A stretch of DNA of 13,597 nucleotides from Terfezia claveryi (lineage: Eukaryota > Ascomycota > Pezizomycetes > Pezizales > Pezizaceae): NCBI GenBank assembly GCA_015179025.1, contig WHUX01000696.1, positions 1 to 13,597 on the forward strand, in the 5' to 3' direction. Both the position numbers and the translations under genes were made by a program. The notes under the pieces are model-generated. The model did not search any database. It saw only the letters and a list, made by a program, of their open reading frames with translations, and had not been told where the DNA came from. Positions 7,556 to 13,597 of this stretch are shown piece by piece (within the stretch, counting starts at the first letter, position 1; each line of letters opens with the position of its first letter).

Positions 7556-7852
7556 GTGGAAGTAGTTCCAGTTGAATTCATTCTACCACCAGCGAGTATT
7601 CGAAAGCAAGAGCACCTTGAGTACACGAAGCCTACAAAGTTCTAAGTCTTGAGTTAACTTTACGTTTAAGCAACATAGGATTTATTTTGTGTTTAGAAAT
7701 AAGATCCGTCGTGAGGAACTACTGTTGGACTAAAACTTTACTGCTATAGGATTGATATTCTGTGTTGCGGAATAGGTATCATTGCGGCAGGAAATTACGG
7801 CCGTCCTAATAGTTGCACAAGGGCTATCAGTTAATAGGGCCCCTGTGACATT

Positions 7853-7861
7853 ACTTTGTAG
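7853..7861 (+). promoter_or_regulatory. Candidate self-priming site of element 2
   Basis: No TGG-starting tRNA primer site follows the LTR. Two bases after the LTR end, ACTTTGTAG is the exact complement of CTACAAAGT at 7632-7640, downstream of the TATA box. Fungal elements of the Tf1/sushi type prime reverse transcription with the folded-back 5' end of their own mRNA. If the transcript started near 7632 this layout would fit. Nine bases is a short match, so this is a suggestion only. Confidence 0.35.
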
Positions 7862-7898
7862 CCAGTGATTCTCGTTTCATTTGCTATTTACTCAAATT

Positions 7899-8949
7899 AT
7901 GTCTAGTTCACAGACACCAAGAGGGCCTCGCCAGCCCTACCAACCCCTTACATTCCCTGATGTCATACCTCGTACTATCACACAAAGACCACACAATCTT
8001 CTACAATCAGATACAGATACGGAAGATGATCTCATTGACATCCCAATAGAGGATATTCTATCTCATGGGATAGAATCTTCCAGACACCCCATATATAGTC
8101 CAGATGAGTCACAGTCATTTCCACCTAGATTAATTGATCGATTTGGCCTACCTTCCCAAAGACCACCTTGACGAACAAACAGCAATGCCTCTTCACAGCG
8201 CCATCCCGCACAACCCCCACTACGTCCAATTTGACCCCCTCGCACAGGACTAAGCCAACAAGAATATGATGAATTATTGGCTAGAATAGTTCATGATGGA
8301 GCTACAGAATTCGAACGGCAATGAGCTGAAATTCTGAACCTTACCGAAGGTTTAAATGCCCAAGCTAGTTTTCTAAAACAAGTACAAAAAGCTCATACTA
8401 TTGTATTTAATGGTGCTAGAGCAACTTATAAAGACTTAAAGTTGCTACGACAACAGCTAACTGAAGAAGTAGCAGCTCTAAAAGAGCAAATGGATGGACA
8501 AAAAATGCTGTGAAACGGCTAACAGTTTCCATTAAGGAAACATTAGAAATCCAATGGAAAGAGCTAACAAAGAAGCTCAAGGAGGATACGGAGGCAATAA
8601 TAGATGCAGTTAAGGTTGAGTTTGATGGGATCAAGGCCATTGTGGGTAAGCTAAATGATTGAGCATAAAAAGCGATCAAACAAGAACAAGATGATTGTAT
8701 TCAGAGTTGTGAAACTAACAAGAAATCGGTAGAAGAACTCTCCTGCCGAATCCAAACTCACAAACGAAATCTCAAAGACCTACAAGAGCAACTACTTGGC
8801 CAACAGCGCCCACCAAAACGAACTCGATCGATTGATGATGACATCGAAGATTTGATCATCCGTGGTACTCGGACAGGTCCAGTACCACCTCCACCTCCTC
8901 CACCTCCTCCACCTCCAGTCCAAAAAACCCGAGTTCTTTCTGACAAGAA
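7899..8949 (+). pseudogene. Element 2 Gag N-terminal region (coiled coil) relic
   Basis: The ATG at 7899, 49 bases after the LTR, opens a Pro/Ser-rich leader (MSSSQTPRGPRQPYQPLTFP). It is followed by an acidic segment (DTDTEDDLIDIPIEDIL) and, from about 8250, by long heptad-like helices (for example ARATYKDLKLLRQQLTEEVA and KSVEELSCRIQTHKRNL). In-frame TGA stops fall at 8169, 8232 and 8322, each expected from CGA. A frameshift near 8504 moves the helix into another frame, which has stops at 8660 (TGA) and 8666 (TAA). It ends in PPKRTRSIDDDIEDLIIRGT before a polyproline run. The likely role is oligomerisation of the particle protein. No named family is recognised for this part. Confidence 0.75.
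8881..8917 (+). repeat. CCA/CCT microsatellite encoding polyproline
   Basis: A trinucleotide run, mostly cct/cca, encodes about eleven consecutive prolines framed by V on each side, between the coiled coil and the capsid domain. It probably served as a stiff hinge and is prone to length change by slippage. Confidence 0.85.
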
Positions 8950-8959
8950 AGAACCCCGA

Positions 8960-9744
8960 AACCTCCCCTACTACCGAAGTTCGATGGAACTTCAAACAAG
9001 CTGAAGGAATTTCTGATGAAGGTAGACCACACCTTTGAATGCATGCCGCTAACATACTCTACTCTTAGTGAAAAAATCCTGTTTGTAGCAGATCTACTTA
9101 CAGGAGGTGCGAGCACCTGGTATTACGCTAACCAACATAAGCGAACACCAGATACCAACTCCAGATGGGTTGAATGGGACACGTTTAATGTCTTTAAACG
9201 TGAATTCATAAACGCACACCAGAACCAGGATGAGAAGCGAGATGCGAAGGTCTCCCTTCAGAAGGAGTTCCAGAAGAAAGGTGAGTTGATGAAAGATTTC
9301 ATTGCTCGTGTCAGGGTTCATCAGTTGGTAGCGGAACTACCATGGGAACAGCTCTGGGAGCACCTAATTAGTGCTATTCAGCCTGAGACTCGGGCCCATA
9401 TGGTCCAAGTTAGTACTGACAAAGACATTCTAGACAAGGTACCTGTGAGCACAGAAATGTGCTTTCAGGCCATCGCAAATGCTGGGTCTCAGGTTGAGTA
9501 TGAGAAGGTTAGGGAGGCACATGCACAGAGCCAGTTCCGTCAAAAAGAACAGGCTGCTGGTACGAAAAAGGAGGTATCCAACACACACAAGACTGCCGAA
9601 AAGAAGTCCGAAAACCTCAAAGACCGAATTACCAAGCCCAAGCAAAAGGTAAAAACCAAGCCTGATGCAAAGCTAAATCCAAGTCAGATACTCTTTCTAA
9701 GAAAGCCAAAGAGCCTGGTCAAGATAGCGTTACATATGCTATGA
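8960..9744 (+). pseudogene. Element 2 retrotransposon Gag (capsid) domain, largest intact frame
   Basis: This frame stays open for over 240 residues. The lead-in LPKFDGTSNKLKEFLMKVDH and the block KILFVADLLTGGASTWYYAN match the retrotransposon Gag domain (small-hydrophobic-GxA-xxWY pattern). Then come VEWDTFNVFKREFINAH and ELMKDFIARVRVHQLVAEL, the typical W-x-F...F...L-x-x-Y/F arrangement. The C-terminal 80 residues are Lys/Gln/Glu-rich and basic, as before a nucleocapsid. The frame ends at 9744 by a frameshift shortly before the zinc knuckle. It forms the shell of the virus-like particle. It is the best preserved protein segment in the window, although joined to broken neighbours. Confidence 0.88.
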
Positions 9745-9769
9745 GACAGGCTGAAAGAAGGACGGACAG

Positions 9770-10390
9770 TGCATCAAGTGTGGGGACAAATCTTACATGA
9801 TGGGTAACTGTTCTATCGGTTGGAAGGTTACGGATGAAACAAAGGCAAAGGGAAAGGGAAAGGGAAAGGAGGAAGCTAAGAAAGTGGCAACAGTGTCTGC
9901 AGGAGCGGCTGTAGCAATGCCACTTGAGGTTCAGTTTGGGCATATTGTAAGTGAGGATGAGTTGGATTATAGAGAAAATTCGGACTGTTAGGGATGCGGG
10001 CTATCTAGTATGTCGGGTCGGATAGTCTTGCAGGATTGGTTTTCTATTTGTGTTATAAGGAATGGCATCTCTGTTGGCAGTTGGAAGGAGGAACATGAAG
10101 GGGAACCTATGGATATTGACCCTGTTTTGATTAGTTCTGTTTCTCATAATTTGTCTTCTTCTGCTATTTGTTCTCTTTCTTTATCAAATAAAAACGCAAA
10201 AAAAGGAACAAAAAGAAAAGCTGATGATAAGGTGGCTCCTCATATTGGCGCACTCGAAAAAAGACCACGAAAGGTGGCGGTGCCGGATATTTCATTGGAT
10301 GGAATTAAGGATCTCTCTTTGGCAGGAAAATCGGGTGCGAAGGTATTGAAGCGTGAAGGACTGAAATTTCTTATCTCTGTTAAGTTATCT
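9770..10390 (+). pseudogene. Element 2 zinc knuckle and basic linker (nucleocapsid region)
   Basis: C-I-K-C-G-D-K-S-Y-M-M-G-N-C at 9770-9811 is a zinc knuckle of form C-x2-C-x4-H-x4-C, with Tyr in place of His, explained by CAC to TAC. A (gggaaa) hexamer run at 9846-9868 encodes KGKGKGK. One stop follows at 9989 (TAG) with the frame continuing. The next part (10010-10390) has Ser/Leu-rich sequence and basic clusters KKGTKRKADD and KRPRKV about 17 residues apart, resembling a bipartite nuclear localisation signal. Codons in 10120-10200 end mostly in T, unlike the capsid part. The nucleocapsid would package RNA; the function of the linker is unknown. Confidence 0.75.
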
Positions 10391-10760
10391 TGAATGTACG
10401 GAGGAAATAAACACGAAATTTCTATTAATGCTTTGGTTGATACTGGGGCAGAAGCCACGATTTTTGATTCTTCTTTTATTGAACAGATAATGTTGCCTTG
10501 GATTAAGAGGGAGAAAAGATTGAGATTAGAGAGCGCCGACGGCTCGATTCTCAAGAGGTCTGGCACAGTGCAGGTTCAGAACCTGCAGATGGAGGTCCCA
10601 GATGCAAGATCGGGACGAAACAAAACTCTTGACCTGGTAATTGAGGTTGCGTGCCTCGAACCAGGTCTTCCACTCATTTTGGGGATGGATTGGATTAAAG
10701 CCAATTGTGATAAGCTACGGGTCACCACTCCTTATGGACTCGAGCTAAAAAGAGCGTTGG
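10391..10760 (+). pseudogene. Element 2 aspartic protease
   Basis: A TGA at 10391-10393 (probably CGA) precedes a frame reading INALVDTGAEATIFDSSF, the retropepsin active site, with catalytic Asp at 10439-10441. The second block LPLILGMDWIKANC (about 10663-10710) is the usual LGMDW motif. The domain length and D-T-G-A to LG spacing of about 80 residues are normal. It shares its frame with the zinc knuckle upstream and RT downstream, so Gag-Pol was probably one frame here. The protease domain itself has no internal break. Confidence 0.9.
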
Positions 10761-11768
10761 AAATCGAGGAGGTTACCGATTTCACTGACTTTGATGAAGT
10801 ACTTGCAGAGACTCAATATGTCAGATTAATTGAAATAGGGGAATGGGATTATCAGAAGTTCGCTAATGGAGACGTTCGCAAGGTTATGAAAATAACAGCG
10901 ACTGAAAATATCTATGAACTTGCTGATCGATTGCCAACACAGTACAGGGATTTTGTAAAAATCTTTGGAAAGGAGTTGCAATCTGCCCTTCCTACGCACG
11001 GTCCACAAGACATGACAATTGAGTTAGAAGAAGGAAAGAGTCCCCCGTCAGGAAAACTATACCCCCTCTCCCCTGATGAATTGGAGCTTCTCAAAGAATA
11101 CCTAGATGAGATACTCTGAACCGGCAAGATAAGACCGAGCAAAGATAGTGCTGGCGCTCCTATATTCTTCGCTAAACAGCCAAATGGCAAGCTCAGAATA
11201 GTCGTAGACTATAGAGGGCTCAATGCCATAACCAAAAAAGACAAGTATCCCCTACCACTTATGACTACCCTAATGGAACAAGTTGGTACTTTACAGGTTT
11301 TCTCCAAACTCGATCTCAAACTCGGGTTTAACCTACTCAGAATAGCAGCCGGAGACGAGTGGAAAACAGCATTCAAGACAAGATATGGCTTATACGAATA
11401 TACGGTTATGCCTTTTGGCTAAGTAATGTGCCATCTGTTTTCCAGCGACATGTTAACAATATTCTATCGGAACGAATTGACCGAGGAATAGTTGTATATA
11501 TTGATGATATCCTCATTTATACCCAAACAGAGGAAGAACATGTCGAGCTCATCCGTTAGGTGCTGCAGAAACTAACGGAGAATAACCTTATGTCAACATA
11601 GACAAGTGTATCTTATGTCCAGAAGTGAATTCATGGATTAAAGTAGTACAAAGGGATACAAATGGGCAGAAGAAAGTGAGGAATCCTCGCCTGGCAGGCT
11701 CCTCGAACGTCAAGAAGTGCAGAGTTTATTTTTGCTATTTCTATCGCGTTTTTAGCTTTAGTAGTTTG
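10761..11768 (+). pseudogene. Element 2 reverse transcriptase, cut by inverted LTR
   Basis: Motifs in order: LPTQYRDFVKIFGKEL (pre-RT), LYPLSPDELELLKEYLDE, a stop at 11117 (TGA), TGKIRPS, LRIVVDYRGLN, FSKLDLKLGFN with catalytic Asp at 11312-11314, EYTVMPFG, a one-base deletion near 11421, then SNVPSVFQRHVNN and YIDDILIY (11497-11520; Asp pair at 11503-11508). A TAG at 11557 sits where Gln is expected (CAG to TAG). Beyond it the thumb is frameshifted repeatedly (NIDKC..., GIQM, VQSF-like). The sequence ends at the inverted LTR at 11769. All three catalytic aspartates are present. Confidence 0.9.
11672..11768 (+). repeat. Left copy of about 100-bp direct repeat flanking inverted LTR
   Basis: This segment contains gcctggcaggctcct and ends agctttagtagttt. 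It aligns along its length with 13236-13342, with several substitutions and single-base gaps (roughly three quarters to four fifths identical by eye). It encodes the RT-thumb/connection block otherwise seen once per element. Weaker similarity may extend left to about 11653. Confidence 0.85.
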
Positions 11769-13226
11769 TGTCACGGGGGCCCTATTAACTGATAGCCTCT
11801 TGCGACTATTAGGACGGCCGTAATTTCCTGCCGCAACGATATCTATTCTGCAACACAGAATATCAATCCTATAGCAGTAAAGTTTAGTCCAACAGTAGTT
11901 CCTCACGACGGATCTTATTTCGCAACACAAAATAAATCCTATGTCGCTTAAACGTAAAGTTAACTCAAGACTTAGAACTTTGTAGGCTTCGTGTACTCAA
12001 GGTGCTCTTGCTTTCGAATACTCGCTGGTGGTAGAATAAATTCAACCGGAACTACTCCACTATTTATATCCCGCGGTGTTTGTAGATATTCTTATGATAA
12101 AAATATTTTATAAAACGCGGGCCTACCTGTCACCTTGGAATTTCTTCCGAAGTGTTATGCCATCCACACCTTTGTTAATGCAGTTGCTATCTGCACTCGT
12201 TTCACAGGTTACTAACCCGAACGTAGAGAATATTCCCATGTCTGCATGTTAACATACTTCGCTTATAGCTCGCTTATCCCATTAAAGAATTCTTATCCGA
12301 GACAACTAAATTCAATTTCAGATACGTTACCAATTCCCGATACTATCGAATTACTATCCGACAATATCCGAAGGCATCTAATTATGTTTCCGGCAATATT
12401 CACTTAATAGTGTCTAGTGTCCATTGAAAATAATTTTCAACTGCACATAACTCTATGAATAGAGAACCGTGAGTCACAAGTAGATTACCATTGGAAAGGT
12501 ATCAACGCATAGAAGATTATAGAATCTTAGTTTATCTCGATACCCAAATTATTCACGGAGTTATTACCAATAATAAGTAAACCTCCTCGTGGACCTATGT
12601 GACCATATTAAAAGTCTTATATCTCCATGAGTTTAACTCCGATCATAAAAAGGATTGCAGAAATGGAATCAGGACGAAGAGTAGGTCTAGATAGAACCTT
12701 GAAACATTAAATTCGGAGAACTTTATGTTTTGGCCCTACCTTTGGCCTCTGTCCTGGGCGCACTCCCTTATAGTGTCACCGGACGCACTTTGGTCTAAAG
12801 TGCGCCCTCGGTCCTTCATTTTTTTAGTTATTTTTACCGAATTATTTTCCTGCAGTTCAGGGTAATAATTCAATATTCAGGGTAATGCCAAGACTTCAGG
12901 GTAACAGCTAATATAGCTAGCATATATATGCATATAGTCAGCATATTAATCTGAGTATAACTATTGAACCGTTAATCGGATTCTTATGAAACTTAAACCG
13001 TAGCTCCCTCAAGGGTCTATGGACGTTCCATAAGGGTCTTAACCATCTAGGATGATTATAAACTACTCCGAGGTTCATACCCGTTTCATATACTTAACTC
13101 TTATAGATAAGTATTAGAAACGTTTGCACCACACTGCTAAGAGTGTACCTAGAGTTCATATAGATTCTAGGGTCGTTCTATAAGGGCCCAAGTACCTTTG
13201 GTAGGGCTGGATGTCACCCCGTGACA
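11769..13226 (-). mobile_element. Inverted copy of element 2 LTR (1458 bp) inside element 2 RT
   Basis: This is the reverse complement of 6382-7850 over the whole length; by eye about 94% identical in the first 100 bp, differences mostly transitions. Ends are TGTCACGGGG and CCCCGTGACA, a perfect 10-bp pair, so this copy is better preserved at its termini. It carries the TATA box (12061-12068, minus strand), three TTCAGGGTAA repeats, both palindromes and no coding content. The flanking five bases differ (GTTTG and GGATT), so there is no target duplication. It most simply represents the family inserting into an older copy of itself, then losing the internal part, with a later rearrangement. Confidence 0.92.
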
Positions 13227-13235
13227 GGATTTATA

Positions 13236-13342
13236 AGAAGTCGAGAATATCTTGCCTGGCAGGCTCCTGGAACATCAAAGAAGTGCAAAGGTTTTTGGTT
13301 TTACTAATTTCTATTGCCGTTTATTCAAGCTTTAGTAGTTTA
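13236..13342 (+). repeat. Right copy of about 100-bp direct repeat flanking inverted LTR
   Basis: Begins nine bases after the inverted LTR and repeats the RT-thumb block (GNIKEVQ, then NFY in another frame) already present at 11672-11768. This copy is the less gapped of the two. Confidence 0.85.
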
Positions 13343-13597
13343 GGTTTCCGATTTAGACACTAATGCACAATGGAGTTCCTGGAACTGGACACAGCAGTGT
13401 CAACAGGCCTTTGATAAGCTAAAATATAGGTTCACCACTGCTCCGATACTATGCCATTATTACCCAGAACAACCAAAAATGATTGGACAGATGCGTCTGA
13501 TCTAGCAAATCTGGTATTCTATCCCAAAATGAACCAGATAGTCGTTGGCACCCAGTAGCATACTATTCAAAACGCTTTATCCTAGCAGAACTAAATT
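13343..13597 (+). pseudogene. Element 2 RNase H N-terminal part, runs off window
   Basis: The frame reads QQCQQAFDKLKYRFTTAPIL, the usual connection between RT and RNase H. Then comes W-T-D-A-S-D with the first catalytic Asp at 13490-13492. A frameshift follows, and GILSQNEP...HPVAYYSKRF..AELN is read in the next frame. This matches the start of the Ty3/gypsy RNase H. Unlike element 1, the catalytic Asp is kept. The gene is cut at the right edge of the window. Confidence 0.85.

Larger units (their letters stand above)
6382..7850 (+). mobile_element. Element 2 5' LTR (1469 bp)
   Basis: The boundaries follow from comparison with the inverted copy at 11769-13226. Both share the same two ends, and homology stops where the Gag leader begins. 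This copy starts TGTCAGGGGGTGACA and ends CCCTGTGACA. The inverted copy keeps a perfect 10-bp pair TGTCACGGGG/CCCCGTGACA, so this copy has lost matches at both ends. Visible landmarks are three TTACCCTGAA repeats (6710-6758), a GC-rich palindrome (6807-6833), a 17-bp palindrome (7174-7190) and a TATA box (7548-7555). It is long for a fungal gypsy LTR. A minus-strand frame at 7207-7416 is broken in the other copy and is not a gene. Confidence 0.93.
6382..13597 (+). mobile_element. Element 2: degenerate Ty3/gypsy element with 1.46-kb LTRs, 3' end outside window
   Basis: A plus-strand 5' LTR is followed by Gag, zinc knuckle, protease, reverse transcriptase and RNase H in Ty3/gypsy order. Integrase and the 3' LTR would lie beyond base 13597. 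The body is broken at 11769-13226 by an inverted copy of the family's own LTR. Stops and frameshifts are present in every domain. Its sequence is clearly different from element 1 (D-T-G-A rather than D-C-G-A protease, YIDD rather than YLDD, long coiled-coil Gag, long LTR), so it is a separate family and not a duplicate. Confidence 0.92.

Noticed and set aside
8758..9116. Minus-strand frames with Gly- or Trp/Arg-rich runs opposite the polyproline hinge
   Set aside because: Shadows of the CCA/CCT repeat and the Gag frame on the plus strand.
11631..11930. Minus-strand 99-residue frame at the left edge of the inverted LTR
   Set aside because: It straddles the LTR/RT junction and has no domain resemblance.
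6382..13226. A single giant terminal-inverted-repeat DNA transposon
   Set aside because: The arms are LTRs with TG...CA ends, the interior is gypsy gag-pol, and the outer flanks (GTACT and GGATT) do not form a target duplication.
1..13597. tRNA, rRNA or host protein-coding genes
   Set aside because: No cloverleaf, rRNA-like block or non-transposon domain was seen on either strand; the only unexplained stretch is 6192-6381.

Overview
This window reads as a transposon graveyard from a filamentous fungus, most likely an ascomycete. I see no convincing host gene, no RNA gene and no CRISPR array. The fungal call rests on two things. The first is a Ty3/gypsy chromovirus whose integrase ends in a chromodomain. 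The second is a set of stop codons almost all explained by single C-to-T or G-to-A changes, as expected from RIP (repeat-induced point mutation) or deamination of methylated cytosine. The species cannot be fixed from the sequence alone.

Element 1 (1 to 6191, plus strand; its 5' LTR lies outside the window) holds a decayed gag with a broken CCHC zinc knuckle, an aspartic protease with a D-C-G-A active site, a proline-rich linker, reverse transcriptase (YLDD), RNase H, integrase (HHCC and D-D35-E), a chromodomain, a polypurine tract and a 3' LTR of about 509 bp. Its gag and protease are full of frameshifts. The integrase-chromodomain half is free of frameshifts over 1.5 kb but carries ten in-frame stops. 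Between RNase H and integrase sits a foreign 671-bp solo LTR (3313 to 3983). It has perfect TGTAATG/CATTACA ends, a 5-bp target duplication TGAGG, a TATA box and two Gcn4/AP-1-like TGASTCA sites inside a tandem repeat. Removing it restores the interrupted reading frame exactly.

A sliver of about 190 bp (6192 to 6381), coding-like but unidentified, separates the two large elements.

Element 2 (6382 past the right edge, plus strand) is a second Ty3/gypsy family with unusually long LTRs (about 1.46 kb). Its order is: 5' LTR, possible self-priming site, coiled-coil Gag N-terminus, polyproline hinge, retrotransposon Gag domain, zinc knuckle with His replaced by Tyr, basic NLS-like linker, protease (D-T-G-A), reverse transcriptase (YIDD). 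The RT thumb/connection is then interrupted by a second copy of the same LTR in the opposite orientation (11769 to 13226). RNase H follows and runs off the window. The inverted LTR has no target duplication. It is flanked by a diverged direct repeat of about 100 bp of the RT/RNase H junction, so it is not a simple insertion scar.

The genes once formed two Gag-Pol polyprotein programmes, both now inactive. What remains biologically interesting is structural: nested insertion, regulatory motifs in three LTR families, a 6.8-kb segment bounded by 1.46-kb inverted LTRs that could template double-stranded RNA, and a mutation spectrum that separates C-to-T decay from indel decay.
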